Counted from the first letter of the stretch, positions 25,902-36,327 are shown. The stretch: DNA of 64,000 bases from Lysobacter sp. HDW10 (GCF_011300685.1 NZ_CP049864.1:1604885-1668884), one strand, 5' to 3'. Translations and numbers: made by a program. Notes: a model not told the origin generated them from the letters alone.

Positions 25902-26872
25902 TAGTCCACAGGCACGGCAAGCATGACCGATTGAGCGAGACTGCGCGCCTCCTTAGCATCTCCATTCGACATCAATCGATGCCCAGCGACGTGCACAAAG
26001 AGCTGCTGGATGTCTTCCGGTCTCGCGTGATCGCGACCTAACAACAAGGCATGCGCACGCGCAGCGCGAAGCAATGCAATGCCGGCACGCGGTGAGAGGC
26101 CCACACGAACACCCGGATGATTGCGGCTGCGTGCAAGCAAAGCCTGCACATAGCTCACCAATGCTTCGCTGACGTGTACGCGGTCAACGGCCTCGCGCAA
26201 TTCGCTCAGCATCGCCGGCGTCAGAATGGCACGCGCAGATTGCAGCAAGGTGCGGCGATCCACGCCAGACAAGAGTTCACGTTCGGCCTGTTCGCCCGGG
26301 TAGCCCATCGAAATGCGCAACAAGAAGCGATCCAATTGCGAGTCCGGCAATGGATAGGTGCCGACCAAGTCGACCGGGTTTTGCGTAGCGATAACAAAGA
26401 AGGGTTCCGGCAGCGGATGCGTTTCCCCATCGACGGTCACTTGATGTTCGGCCATGGCTTCGAGCAACGCGCTCTGGGTGCGCGGCGGTGCGCGGTTCAC
26501 TTCATCTGCCAGCAGCACATTGGTGAATACCGGACCTTTGTGGAATTCAAAGCGGTTCGCATGGGTGTCGTAGATGGAAACGCCCACGACGTCAGCGGGC
26601 AACAAGTCCGAGGTGAACTGGACGCGTTGGAAGCCCAAGCCCAGGCTGGAGGCGAGCGCATGGGCAAGTGTGGTTTTGCCCAAGCCCGGCAAATCTTCAA
26701 TCAGCAAATGCCCGTCGGCGAGCAGTGCGGTAAATGCAAGTCGCACTTCGAGCACTTTGCCCAGCACGACTTGGTTCACTTGGGCCATGGCTTCTTGTAA
26801 AGCCTGCGATAATGCGGGGGTCAGGCCTGCGTCTGCTTTTCCGTGCATCGTGTCAATTTGCGAGGGATTCAT
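25901..26872 (-). CDS. MoxR-family AAA+ ATPase
   Basis: Chaperone-like ATPase of 323 residues. Walker A GLGKTTLA (about 60-67), Walker B LLADEVNRA (about 123-131), sensor and arginine-finger region PLPDSQLDRFLLR, and the C-terminal lid with GLSPRAGIALLRAARAHA. MoxR proteins help assemble or insert cofactors for partner VWA-like proteins, here most likely the DUF58 protein encoded next. It is the first gene of a three-gene overlapping operon and is divergent from rluF with 56 bases between starts. Confidence 0.94.
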   Translation of the reverse strand: MNPSQIDTMHGKADAGLTPALSQALQEAMAQVNQVVLGKVLEVRLAFTALLADGHLLIEDLPGLGKTTLAHALASSLGLGFQRVQFTSDLLPADVVGVSIYDTHANRFEFHKGPVFTNVLLADEVNRAPPRTQSALLEAMAEHQVTVDGETHPLPEPFFVIATQNPVDLVGTYPLPDSQLDRFLLRISMGYPGEQAERELLSGVDRRTLLQSARAILTPAMLSELREAVDRVHVSEALVSYVQALLARSRNHPGVRVGLSPRAGIALLRAARAHALLLGRDHARPEDIQQLFVHVAGHRLMSNGDAKEARSLAQSVMLAVPVD

Positions 26873-26928
26873 CGCAGTCTAGCTTGTTCGGCCTTCGTGC
26901 CGCATCGTTTTGACTCGGCAGGAAGTTC

Positions 26929-27642
26929 ATGCGCCTCAGCAAATACATCAGTGATACCGGATTCTGTTCACGCCGCGAGGCGGATCGGCTCATCAGTGCG
27001 GGTCGATTGACCATTAACGGTACGCGCGCCCGTGTGGGCGACGAAGTGCAAGAGGGCGACGACATCCGCTTGGATGGCGAAAAATTGGTTGCGCGTAGCG
27101 CCGCCAAAGGCCAGCGCAAGCACGTTTACATCGCGCTCTACAAACCCGTGGGTGTGACCTGTACAACCGACGAATCCGTGAAAGGCAACATCGTGGATTT
27201 TGTCGATCACGACCAGCGCATTTTTCCGATCGGACGTCTCGACAAAGATTCAGAAGGCTTGATCTTGCTCACCAGCAACGGTGACATCGTGAACGAAATT
27301 CTTCGCGCCGAGAACAAACTCGAAAAAGAGTATTGGGTCGGCACCAATAAGACGGTGACTGAAATCTTCCTACGCTCAATGGCGAAAGGCGTACCGGTGC
27401 ACGGTCAGATGACCTTGCCATGCAAAACCGCCAAGCTTGGCGCAGTGGGCTTCAAAATCACCCTTGTGCAAGGCTTGAACCGACAGATTCGCTTGATGGC
27501 TTCACATTTTGGCTATCGCGTGAAGCAGCTGGTGCGGATGCGCATCGGCACGGTCAAGTTAGGCCATTTGAAACCAGGGCAATGGCGAAACTTGACCGAC
27601 GCCGAGTTGAGGGCATTGCTGCCACTACGCACCGAGTGGTGA
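26929..27642 (+). CDS. rluF: 23S rRNA pseudouridine synthase RluF-like
   Basis: RsuA-family enzyme of 237 residues: an N-terminal S4 RNA-binding domain (MRLSKYISDTGFCSRREADRL), the catalytic GRLDKDSEGL with the aspartate at about residue 106, and the C-terminal LVQGLNRQIRLMASHFGY. The close match to E. coli RluF in FPIGRLDKDS and VQGLNRQIR segments supports RluF, which modifies U2604 in 23S rRNA. RluB and RluE are alternatives from the same family. Divergent from moxR. Confidence 0.85.
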   Translation: MRLSKYISDTGFCSRREADRLISAGRLTINGTRARVGDEVQEGDDIRLDGEKLVARSAAKGQRKHVYIALYKPVGVTCTTDESVKGNIVDFVDHDQRIFPIGRLDKDSEGLILLTSNGDIVNEILRAENKLEKEYWVGTNKTVTEIFLRSMAKGVPVHGQMTLPCKTAKLGAVGFKITLVQGLNRQIRLMASHFGYRVKQLVRMRIGTVKLGHLKPGQWRNLTDAELRALLPLRTEW

Positions 27643-27654
27643 GGCGAACCTCAC

Positions 27655-28116
27655 TCAATCATGAAACGGCGCAATCTCACCGGGCTTGCGCAGCATCTTG
27701 TTGACTTCATCCATGTGCTGCTCTTCGTGCACGATCAGTTCACGCGCATATTCTTCGAGCAACACAGACTTGCCTTCGACCAATTTCAGCAGGTCGTAGT
27801 AGGCGGCAAGCGATGCATTTTCGTGGCTCAAGCTTTCACGCAAAATGTCGCCAATGTCGTGGCGTTCCGACTCCAACAACTGACCGATCTTCAAAGACGG
27901 GTGACCGCCCAGCAAGGTGACCATTTCACCTGCGCGATGGGCGTGCACCAGACCTTCTTCGGCGTTTGCTTTCATCCAAGAAACGATCGGAATACGGCCA
28001 TAGCCATAGATCATGAGCGAATAGTGCGTGTAGCGGACGACACCTGCGAGTTCGGTCTCGAGGATCTTGTTCAGCGCCGCAATGGCGGCCTTGCGATCAT
28101 CGTCATTCAAGTTCAT
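27655..28116 (-). CDS. Bacterioferritin-like ferritin
   Basis: Four-helix ferritin-like protein of 153 residues. Iron-binding glutamates and histidines appear in ETELAGVVRYTH (near 20-31), AEEGLVHAHRAGEM (near 52-65), LSHENASLAAYYD and HEEQHMDEVNKM (near 128-140), matching the diiron set of bacterioferritins. The haem-ligand methionine is not certain from sequence alone. Function is likely iron storage or oxidative-stress protection. It is convergent with rluF with 12 bases between the stops. Confidence 0.85.
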   Translation of the reverse strand: MNLNDDDRKAAIAALNKILETELAGVVRYTHYSLMIYGYGRIPIVSWMKANAEEGLVHAHRAGEMVTLLGGHPSLKIGQLLESERHDIGDILRESLSHENASLAAYYDLLKLVEGKSVLLEEYARELIVHEEQHMDEVNKMLRKPGEIAPFHD

Positions 28117-28206
28117 GGCGTGTCCTCTGGCGTGTAGACGGCCAGTCTAGTCAATTCGCCGCGAGGGTGACGAAATGCAACGCATTCTCGCCTGAGCGTG
28201 AGGCAC

Positions 28207-28229
28207 AAAAAAACCGGCAAAATGCCGGC
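28207..28229 (-). terminator. Rho-independent terminator after tRNA-Val
   Basis: On the minus strand GCCGG-loop-CCGGC (28224-28228 with 28214-28218) is followed by seven T (28207-28213), directly after the tRNA-Val 3' end. Confidence 0.85.
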
Positions 28230-28237
28230 TTATTGTC

Positions 28238-28312
28238 TGGTGGGCGGTACAGGGATCGAACCTGTGACCCTTGCCGTGTGAAGGCAATGCTCTACCGCTG
28301 AGCTAACCGCCC
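28238..28312 (-). tRNA. tRNA-Val (anticodon CAC)
   Basis: 75 bases with encoded CCA: acceptor GGGCGG/CCGCCC, D-arm GCTCAGCGGTAGAGC, anticodon stem TTGCC/GGCAA around TTCACAC (anticodon CAC), T-loop GTTCGATCC. The terminator follows 9 bases beyond. Confidence 0.96.
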
Positions 28313-28356
28313 GAGCCGGCCATTTTAACGGCAAATCCGGGAACTGTCACCTACGC

Positions 28357-28629
28357 TCAGAATTTGTCTTTTAGGATGCGCTTTAGCTCGCTTTCAACGG
28401 TGCTTTTCATAGCGGAAAAGAGCATGCCGAGTTTGGCATCGATTTCAAGTTCGCCCGGGTGCATGATGATTTTGCCCTGCACGCCACTACGCTGGAAATT
28501 GAGCGCATTGCCTTCCCACTGCGTGACCACACCGAGCTTGTCGGCGAGCTTCTGAGCGATTTCGTCGATCGCGGCACGTGCTTTCGCATCGTCGAATGTG
28601 TGTGCGTGTCGCAAATGGATGTGTGACAT
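28357..28629 (-). CDS. Polyhydroxyalkanoic acid system family protein
   Basis: A 90-residue protein starting MSHIHLRHAHTFDDAKARAA at the ATG 28629; the longer frame to 28716 has no support. The pattern (His-rich beta start, helix, GVQGKIIMHPGELEIDAKLG strand region) fits the small PHA_gran_rgn family, so called for its place near PHA granule genes and not proven to act in PHA metabolism. No PHA genes are in this window. It is divergent from the FHA-like gene with 31 bases between starts. Confidence 0.8.
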   Translation of the reverse strand: MSHIHLRHAHTFDDAKARAAIDEIAQKLADKLGVVTQWEGNALNFQRSGVQGKIIMHPGELEIDAKLGMLFSAMKSTVESELKRILKDKF

Positions 28630-28660
28630 GTATATTTCAAAGCGTAAAAAACATGGCTGA

Positions 28661-29464
28661 ATGGTGCCACAGGCTACAATCAAAAACGTGAACTCCGTCC
28701 GACTCCACTTTCCCAATCACGAGCACGTCGATCTTGCCTTGCAGCCGGGTGCGACAGGTCTTGGGCGCGACCCTGATTTTGACCGCGGCATCGCGGTTGT
28801 GCAGCCCGATCAAGATGCCTTTATTCGCATTGTTGTCGATCGCCGTGGCATTTGGATGACGGTTTCTGAGGGTGTTTGGGGTGTCCACGTCAATGGTCGG
28901 CCCGTGCAAAGTCTGGCGTGCCTGCACGTAGGTGACAGCCTGCACGTGGAAGGCATGGAAATCGTGCTCACGCGTGAGTCTGTTTCAGGTGACGCGGCTG
29001 ACAGCGATGCCGGCATTGATTTGGATGTGTTGCCTGTTGTGCCGCACCCGGTGTTGCGCGGCGTCGGCGGCCCCTTACATGGTCAAGCGTTGCCGGTGTC
29101 CGCGCGAGATTCCTATTGCCCTGTGATTGATTTGGCGGCGCAAAGTGGTTTGCGCATGCTCGATGCAGGGGAATGTATTTTCGTGCAGGCGTCGCCAGAG
29201 ACGGGGACGTTCGAGGTGAATGGCTTGCCGGTGACTGAGGCATTGTTGCGTTCCGGTGATCAACTCCGTTTGCCAGGTGGGCAGCGCCTGATTGTTGAAT
29301 CTCCGCGCACCCGTGCATCGCGCGCACCTTTACCGGAGATGGATGCCGTTGAGTCGCCCGAACCGCAAGCAAAGCACTCCGAAAACTGGTCTTTCTTATG
29401 GATCTTGTTGTCGGCCGTGTTCATCGCCTTGGTCTTGCTGGCGGTGCTCTGGTTCGGTGCATGA
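28661..29464 (+). CDS. Tail-anchored protein with two FHA-like domains
   Basis: Protein of 267 residues. Two domains share the same internal pattern: one at about 10-110 with LGRDPDF and VHVNGRPV...LHVGDSL, the other at about 135-215 with FEVNGLPV...LRSGDQL. These resemble the FHA-fold signatures around the phosphothreonine-binding loops (GR, NG, GD), but the canonical Ser/His residues are not clear, so binding is uncertain. A linker follows, and then one transmembrane helix at about 244-265 next to the C-terminus, giving a cytoplasmic, tail-anchored form. Start alternatives are ATG 28661 and GTG 28688. It precedes serC by 15 bases; I know of no functional link. Confidence 0.75.
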   Translation: MVPQATIKNVNSVRLHFPNHEHVDLALQPGATGLGRDPDFDRGIAVVQPDQDAFIRIVVDRRGIWMTVSEGVWGVHVNGRPVQSLACLHVGDSLHVEGMEIVLTRESVSGDAADSDAGIDLDVLPVVPHPVLRGVGGPLHGQALPVSARDSYCPVIDLAAQSGLRMLDAGECIFVQASPETGTFEVNGLPVTEALLRSGDQLRLPGGQRLIVESPRTRASRAPLPEMDAVESPEPQAKHSENWSFLWILLSAVFIALVLLAVLWFGA

Positions 29465-29479
29465 GCAGGTGGGCGTGTC

Positions 29480-30562
29480 GTGCGTAGTTTGAATTTCAGT
29501 GCCGGCCCTGCGCAGTTGCCTTTGCCGGTTTTGCTGCAATTGCGCGATGAACTCCTTGATTGGCGTGGCACGGGTGCCTCGGTCGCTGAGTTGAGCCACC
29601 GTGGTAAGCCGTTTATGGCCTTGGCCGAAGAAATTGAGGCCGATGCACGGGCCTTGCTTGAAGTGCCGGACTCGCATGCCGTGTTGTTTCTTTCGGGCGG
29701 CGCAACCACGCAGCAAGCCCTGATACCCATGAACCTTTGTGCCCCAGGTGAGGTCGCTGACTATTTGGTCACCGGCCATTGGAGCAAAGTAGCGATCAAG
29801 CAAGCCGCTGCGATTTGCAGCGTGAATGAAGTGGCGAGTGCGGAAGGGCATGCATTCACCCGTTTGCCGCCCGTGTCCGAGTGGCGCAGGCACCCTGACG
29901 CGGCGTACTTCCATGTCACCGGGAACGAAACCATTCACGGTGTTGAAGTATTTGATTTGCCTGAGTCAGATGGCACGCCCGTGGTGGCCGATCTCAGTTC
30001 AAACATTGCGTCAAGACCCATGGACTTTTCCAAGATTGGGCTGGCCTACGCCGGCGCCCAAAAAAACTTGGGACCGTCAGGCATCACCTTGACCGTTGTT
30101 GATCGTGCACTGTTGGCACGCGAAGGTATGCCGCGGCCGGACATCTTCAAGTTCGCGTCTCATGCGGCACAAGGTTCAATGCTCAACACGCCGCCCACCT
30201 TGAATTGGTATGTGTTGGGTCTGTGTATTCGTTGGATGTTGAACGAAGGCGGCACGCGTACTTTCGAGCAAAGCAATCTCGAAAAGTCTGCGGCCCTGTA
30301 TTCAACGATTGATCAGTCCTCCGGCTTCTATACCAATCCAATTGAAGCGTCGTGTCGTTCACGAATGAATGTGCCTTTTGTGCTGCATGATTCAGCGTTG
30401 GATGCGGTTTTTCTTGAGGAAAGTGAGCGCGCCAACATGATTGGCCTGAAAGGGCACAAGGCTGTCGGCGGCATGCGTGCCTCCCTCTACAACGCAATTC
30501 CATTGGCTGACGTGCACGCGCTCTGCGATTTCATGCAGGAGTTTCAACGGCGACATGGCTGA
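29480..30562 (+). CDS. serC: Phosphoserine aminotransferase SerC
   Basis: PLP enzyme that makes O-phospho-L-serine from 3-phosphohydroxypyruvate and glutamate, and also serves pyridoxal phosphate synthesis. It is 360 residues from a GTG start. FSAGPAQLPLPVLLQ opens the protein, LFLSGGATTQQ lies at about 74-84, and the PLP-lysine segment is GLAYAGAQKNLGPSG at about residue 192. Its last 8 bases overlap aroA, the common serC-aroA pair, so the two are translationally coupled. Confidence 0.96.
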   Translation: MRSLNFSAGPAQLPLPVLLQLRDELLDWRGTGASVAELSHRGKPFMALAEEIEADARALLEVPDSHAVLFLSGGATTQQALIPMNLCAPGEVADYLVTGHWSKVAIKQAAAICSVNEVASAEGHAFTRLPPVSEWRRHPDAAYFHVTGNETIHGVEVFDLPESDGTPVVADLSSNIASRPMDFSKIGLAYAGAQKNLGPSGITLTVVDRALLAREGMPRPDIFKFASHAAQGSMLNTPPTLNWYVLGLCIRWMLNEGGTRTFEQSNLEKSAALYSTIDQSSGFYTNPIEASCRSRMNVPFVLHDSALDAVFLEESERANMIGLKGHKAVGGMRASLYNAIPLADVHALCDFMQEFQRRHG

Positions 30563-31874
30563 TCCTGCGTCGACACCGCGTGCCTGGCACACGCAGCCCA
30601 ATACGCGTCCGCTTTCTGGTGCCTTGCGTATTCCCGGCGATAAATCCGTTTCGCATCGAGCGGTCATGTTTGCGGCCTTGGCGCATGGCACTTCGCATGT
30701 CAAAGGCTTCTTGGAAGCTGAAGACACGCGTGCGACTGCGCGGGTGATGCAGCAACTTGGCGTGGATATCTCTACACCCGCTTATGGCGAACGCGTTATT
30801 CATGGCGTTGGTTTGAACGGCTTACATGCGTCCGAGCTGCCCTTGGATTGTGGAAACTCAGGCACGGCCATGCGCCTGTTGAGCGGCGTGCTATCGGGCC
30901 AGGCGTTTGCAAGCACGTTGATTGGCGATGACTCGCTGTCAACACGGCCCATGCAGCGTGTCGCGCAGCCACTTCGTGAGATGGGTGCAGATATTCAACT
31001 GTCTGCAACGGGCACGTCGCCGATTCAAATTCGACCTGTGCAACAACTCCGTGGCATTCGATATGAAGCGCAGGTCGCAAGTGCGCAGGTGAAATCCGCA
31101 CTATTGCTTGCAGGCCTGTATGCCGAAGGCGAGACAGAAGTCATCGAAGTCGCGCCGACCCGTGACTACACGGAGACCATGCTGGCGGCGATGGGCGCCG
31201 AAATCGCATTCAAACCAGGCTACGCTCGCATTCGTGGTGGTGTGCCCTTGAAGGCGACGAATGTCGATGTGCCGGGTGATTTTTCATCTGCCGCGTTTTC
31301 GCTGGTCGCTGCGCTGCTCGTGCCCGGTAGCCATGTCCGATTGCAGGCAGTCGGGATGCATCCGCGTCGCACGGGCTTGCTCGATGTGCTGCGAATGATG
31401 GGTGCAAAAATTGAAGTCGTGCCCGTGTCTGGCGGGGGTGAATGCTGCGATATCGAGATTCACGCCTCGCCGCTACACGGCATTGACGTACCGGAGGTCC
31501 ACGTGCCGGACATGATTGATGAGTTTCCGATCCTGTTTGTAGCGGCCGCTTGTGCAAAGGGCATCACACGCGTACGAGGTGCCGCCGAATTGCGCGTCAA
31601 AGAATCAGATCGCATCGCGAAGATGGCAGAGGGATTGCGCACCTTGGGTATCCGTGTGGACGAAACAGCGGACGGCGCGGACATCCACGGTGGCACGCTG
31701 CACGCGGGCGTCGTTCACAGTGGCGGCGACCACCGAATCGCGATGGCGTTTGCCATTGCCGGTCTAGTGGCAAGCGCGCCTTTGAAAATTTGCGATGTGG
31801 CGAATGTTGAAACTTCGTACCCGGGGTTTGCGTCAGCCATGGCATCGCTCGGTGCCGACATAGCAAGTGCCTAA
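30555..31874 (+). CDS. aroA: EPSP synthase AroA
   Basis: 3-phosphoshikimate 1-carboxyvinyltransferase of the shikimate pathway, 439 residues from the ATG at 30555 that overlaps serC; the open frame reaches further upstream only through serC. Signatures: GDKSVSHRAVMFAALA (substrate-binding, about 29-44), LDCGNSGTAMRLLSG (about 97-111), and RVKESDRIAKMAEGL (about 350-364). The GNSGTAMR form with alanine at the position next to the glyphosate-sensitive glycine cannot be assigned to class I or II without a structural alignment. The gene is convergent with the TonB-domain gene. Confidence 0.95.
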   Translation: MADPASTPRAWHTQPNTRPLSGALRIPGDKSVSHRAVMFAALAHGTSHVKGFLEAEDTRATARVMQQLGVDISTPAYGERVIHGVGLNGLHASELPLDCGNSGTAMRLLSGVLSGQAFASTLIGDDSLSTRPMQRVAQPLREMGADIQLSATGTSPIQIRPVQQLRGIRYEAQVASAQVKSALLLAGLYAEGETEVIEVAPTRDYTETMLAAMGAEIAFKPGYARIRGGVPLKATNVDVPGDFSSAAFSLVAALLVPGSHVRLQAVGMHPRRTGLLDVLRMMGAKIEVVPVSGGGECCDIEIHASPLHGIDVPEVHVPDMIDEFPILFVAAACAKGITRVRGAAELRVKESDRIAKMAEGLRTLGIRVDETADGADIHGGTLHAGVVHSGGDHRIAMAFAIAGLVASAPLKICDVANVETSYPGFASAMASLGADIASA

Positions 31875-31910
31875 GCAACAGTGCCGACACCGGGCGGACG
31901 GCGTTCGCTC

Positions 31911-32555
31911 TTACTCGTTGGGCTTGAACTCAAACGGAATCGTGACGCTACCGACAACGGGCTGACCGTTTTGCATCGCGGGCGTAAATTGCCAACGCCG
32001 CACCGCTTGGCTTGCGGCCCGATCCAATTGGATTTCACCTGAGGGTTGCGCGATGCTCGTATCGATCACGTCGCCATTGCTGCCGATCGTCGCCCGGATT
32101 TCCACATGGCCACCAATGCCAGCATTCATCAACGAACGCGGGTACACAGGTTGAACCTGACGAATCACCTTGGGTTGAATCGTTTTCAGCGGCGCATTGG
32201 GTGCTTGTGCAACGGGTGCAGCGGGGGCTTGCACGGCCGGTTTGGGCGGCGGGGGCGGCGTGGTTTCTTCGATGCGCGCAGTGCCTGCTGTGTCGTCATT
32301 GGCCGACATGCCTTGGCCCAAGGTGCTACGAGTGTCACCCGGCAGCGGTACCGGAAGCGGTTGGTATTCCTCACCACTGGTGGGCGGTGCGACGGGTGCG
32401 ACCTTGAAGAACTTGTTTTGCCGTTCGCGGTTCCAAATAAACAGGAAAAAGAGCAGTCCGACCACAAAAGCAACAATGAGCCACTTGCGCTGCTCACGTG
32501 TCACCCACGGGTTTTTGCGAGATTCTGGTGCGGTTTGGTTGGAGCTAGGACTCAT
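31911..32555 (-). CDS. TonB-domain (energy transducer) protein
   Basis: Protein of 214 residues from the ATG at 32555. It has an N-terminal single transmembrane helix (about 24-42, IVAFVVGLLFFLFIW), a Pro/Ala-rich periplasmic linker (PPPPPKPAVQAPAAP, near 107-121) and a TonB C-terminal domain (QPVYPRSLMNAGIGGHVEIRA, then VRRWQFTPA). TonB proteins pass proton-motive-force energy to outer-membrane receptors; ExbB/ExbD are not in this window, so this may be a paralogue with a narrower job. The longer frame to 32642 lacks a clear signal and is rejected. Confidence 0.85.
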   Translation of the reverse strand: MSPSSNQTAPESRKNPWVTREQRKWLIVAFVVGLLFFLFIWNRERQNKFFKVAPVAPPTSGEEYQPLPVPLPGDTRSTLGQGMSANDDTAGTARIEETTPPPPPKPAVQAPAAPVAQAPNAPLKTIQPKVIRQVQPVYPRSLMNAGIGGHVEIRATIGSNGDVIDTSIAQPSGEIQLDRAASQAVRRWQFTPAMQNGQPVVGSVTIPFEFKPNE

Positions 32556-32634
32556 TTCTTCCACGGGCGGCCTGTATTTGCAACGGAATATCGGGGCAAT
32601 GATGGATAATGCACTTGAACGTGTGAACAAGTGA

Positions 32635-33933
<1,299 letters not shown>

Positions 33934-33993
33934 CCCCATTTGGGGGCTGAAAGATTCGCCCTTGCGTGCGACAATGTGCGTTCGCGTTTTTCC

Positions 33994-34081
33994 GGAAGTG
34001 TGGCCGAGCGGTTGAAGGCACCGGTCTTGAAAACCGGCAATGGGAAACCATTCGTGGGTTCGAATCCCACCGCTTCCGCCA
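33994..34081 (+). tRNA. tRNA-Ser (anticodon TGA)
   Basis: 88 bases with encoded CCA; acceptor GGAAGTG/CGCTTCC, anticodon loop CTTGAAA (anticodon TGA) in a CCGGT/ACCGG stem, long variable arm, T-loop GTTCGAATC. It lies 60 bases after serS. Confidence 0.96.
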
Positions 34082-34172
34082 GCGACATGCTTTGGTGGGG
34101 AAAACGCCTTATTGATGTCAGTGTGCGCGAATAGATGCGACACTCACACGAGCATGTTTGCCGGTGCAGCCC

Positions 34173-35090
34173 ATGTGCTACTCAGCGCAAGTTGAGCAAG
34201 ACTATAAAAAGTACGTTCGCGACTATGGTGCTGAAATCAGTATCCAAGAGTTCGCGCGCATCTTTTGGCACGGGGAAAACGCCAAGGTGCCCAAGGCCAT
34301 GCTGCACGCGTTTGATGATCCGCACACCGCTTGGGAGCGCGATCTAAAAGCGGGCGCCGACGCGTTGGTCAAGGCGCAAGCTGCCAAATACGAGCAAGCA
34401 CTCTTTACGCAGAAGACGCGTCTGAATAAGGCGGTCAATGCACTCAAAGTGAAAGAAACGAAAAAGGCCGCGGAAGATCAACGGATCGCAACGAGCAAGA
34501 TCGCGGCTGCAAACCTTCACTTAAAAGCCCTTCGACGCACACGCTTAATGCCCGAAGATTCGCGGATTTACCCGGGCATGTACAGCACGGTGCTGGCCTC
34601 TGCGAATGGTCGGCGTTTCGTGGCGCCGATGCGCTACGGGTGTCGTCTTGCAGGCAAGCCGGCTTCGTATGACAAGCGTTATCCAGGTACCTATAACGCG
34701 CGTCGCGACAACCTCACCGGTTTTTGGCAGAAGCAATTCGGCCACGACCATGCATTGATCGTTGCCGAAAAGTTCTATGAGAATGTCGAGATAGACGGGC
34801 GAAATCAGGTGCTCGAATTCGAGCCGCGAGACGGTGAGCCCATGTTGATTGCCTGCCTATGGTCCCGTTGGTCAGACCCCGAAGGCATCGCACCCGACTT
34901 GCTTTCATTCGCTGCAATCACCGACGAGCCGGAACCTGAGGTCGCAGCGGCCGGGCATGATCGAACGATCATCAATATCAAGCCGGAACATGTCGACGCT
35001 TGGCTCAATCCACAAAATGATTTGGCCGCCATGCAGGCCATTTTCGATGACAAGCGACGTCCTTATTACGAGCATCGTCTCGCTGCGTGA
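34173..35090 (+). CDS. SRAP-domain protein (HMCES/YedK family) with helical insertion
   Basis: SOS-response-associated peptidase type protein that protects abasic sites in single-stranded DNA by a covalent thiazolidine link through Cys2. It is 305 residues; the ATG at 34173 puts Cys at position 2 (MCYSAQ), as the chemistry needs. The other catalytic positions seem present: Asn175 (YNARRDN), Glu203 (KFYENV), His262 (GHDRTI). Between the N-terminal strand and the core an Ala/Lys-rich helical insertion (about 50-125) makes it far longer than E. coli YedK. It follows tRNA-Ser and precedes tadA. Confidence 0.85.
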   Translation: MCYSAQVEQDYKKYVRDYGAEISIQEFARIFWHGENAKVPKAMLHAFDDPHTAWERDLKAGADALVKAQAAKYEQALFTQKTRLNKAVNALKVKETKKAAEDQRIATSKIAAANLHLKALRRTRLMPEDSRIYPGMYSTVLASANGRRFVAPMRYGCRLAGKPASYDKRYPGTYNARRDNLTGFWQKQFGHDHALIVAEKFYENVEIDGRNQVLEFEPRDGEPMLIACLWSRWSDPEGIAPDLLSFAAITDEPEPEVAAAGHDRTIINIKPEHVDAWLNPQNDLAAMQAIFDDKRRPYYEHRLAA

Positions 35091-35203
35091 TTGTCGGCTT
35101 GGCCACCGAGCACTGCGTGACTCAGCAGGGCGTGGAAGGCACAATGTGAGACTACGCGACGCCACGGTGGCGGGTATCGCTGACGCTCATAGGCATCCCA
35201 AGC

Positions 35204-35683
35204 ATGCATTCAGACCAAAGCGCCCTTGACGAACAGTGGATGCGACAAGCCCTTGTCTTGGCCGAACGCGCGCAGCTTGAAGAGGATGAGATTCCTGTCG
35301 GTGCGCTATTGGTCAGTGCCGATGGCATGTGCATCGCCGAAGGGTGGAACAGGAACATCGGCGATCACGACCCCACCGCACATGCCGAAATTGTCGCCAT
35401 GCGACGCGCAGGTCAAGCGCTGGGCAACCATCGGCTGATTGGTTCGACCCTGTACGTCACCCTCGAACCCTGTGCCATGTGCGCAATGGCCATGGTGCAT
35501 GCGCGCATTGCGCGTGTTGTTTTTGGCGCCTACGACCCGAAGACAGGCGCGGCAGGGAGCGTGTTCGATCTCCTCGCAGACGCACGGCATAACCATCGCG
35601 TAGACGTGCAAGGCGGTGTGCTCGCCGAAGAAGCCGGCGCACGTTTGTCGAACTACTTCAAAGCCAAACGCGCAAAGGTTTGA
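35204..35683 (+). CDS. tadA: tRNA-specific adenosine deaminase TadA
   Basis: Converts A34 to inosine in tRNA-Arg(ACG). It is 159 residues with the zinc and proton-shuttle set H60-A-E62, and P-C90-AM-C93 (EPCAMC). The fold signature GHDPTAHAE differs in its first residues from the usual G-D-P-T form only slightly ([12 protein letters not shown]). Short intergenic distance (113 bases) to the SRAP gene upstream; the next gene is orn, 79 bases on. Confidence 0.94.
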   Translation: MHSDQSALDEQWMRQALVLAERAQLEEDEIPVGALLVSADGMCIAEGWNRNIGDHDPTAHAEIVAMRRAGQALGNHRLIGSTLYVTLEPCAMCAMAMVHARIARVVFGAYDPKTGAAGSVFDLLADARHNHRVDVQGGVLAEEAGARLSNYFKAKRAKV

Positions 35684-35762
35684 CGCGGGCGGCCACGCGG
35701 CCGCGCAGGGTGAGATCTTGCGTCGATGTATCATGCCGCTTGTTGCCCGTAAGAGTCATCGC

Positions 35763-36326
35763 ATGAGTGCCACACAAGACAATCCCGCTGAACGCTTGAT
35801 TTGGATCGATCTGGAAATGACCGGGCTTGATACCGACGCAGATTCGATTATCGAGATCGCAACGGTTGTGACCGATGCGCAGTTGAACGTGCTCGCAGAG
35901 GGGCCTGATTTGGCCATCGCACATCCATTGGCCAAGCTCGAAGCCATGGACGAGTGGAATCGCACGCAGCATTCCAAATCGGGTCTTTGGCGCCGTGTGT
36001 TGGAAGAGGGCGTCTCACTGGCAGACGCCGAAGCACAAACCTTGGCCTTCTTGGCGCAATGGGTGCCCGAACGGGCGTCGCCGATGTGCGGCAATTCGAT
36101 CTGCCAAGACCGTCGATTTTTACATAGAGAGATGCCGGTACTTGAGCGTTATTTTCATTACCGCAATCTTGATGTGAGCACGCTCAAAGAGCTGGCCCGT
36201 CGGTGGGCGCCCTCGGTGCTGTCCGGTCATCACAAAGAGAGCAAGCACACTGCGCTGAGCGATGTGCATGATTCCATCGAAGAGTTGAAGTATTACCGAT
36301 CGAGTTTGGCGTCTTTCGTAGGCTAA
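35763..36326 (+). CDS. orn: Oligoribonuclease
   Basis: 3'-to-5' exoribonuclease that degrades di- to pentaribonucleotides, including pGpG from cyclic di-GMP breakdown. It is 187 residues from the ATG at 35763. DEDDh catalytic set: D16 and E18 (WIDLEMTGL), Asp in [11 protein letters not shown], and His/Asp in [10 protein letters not shown]. The larger frame starting upstream is not used. It ends 5 bases before a bidirectional terminator and is convergent with ppsA. Confidence 0.96.
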   Translation: MSATQDNPAERLIWIDLEMTGLDTDADSIIEIATVVTDAQLNVLAEGPDLAIAHPLAKLEAMDEWNRTQHSKSGLWRRVLEEGVSLADAEAQTLAFLAQWVPERASPMCGNSICQDRRFLHREMPVLERYFHYRNLDVSTLKELARRWAPSVLSGHHKESKHTALSDVHDSIEELKYYRSSLASFVG

Positions 36327-36327
36327 A

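Noticed and set aside
33934-33945. Terminator after serS (CCCC-ATTT-GGGG)
   Set aside because: The stem is only four pairs and there is no T-run; it may be chance.
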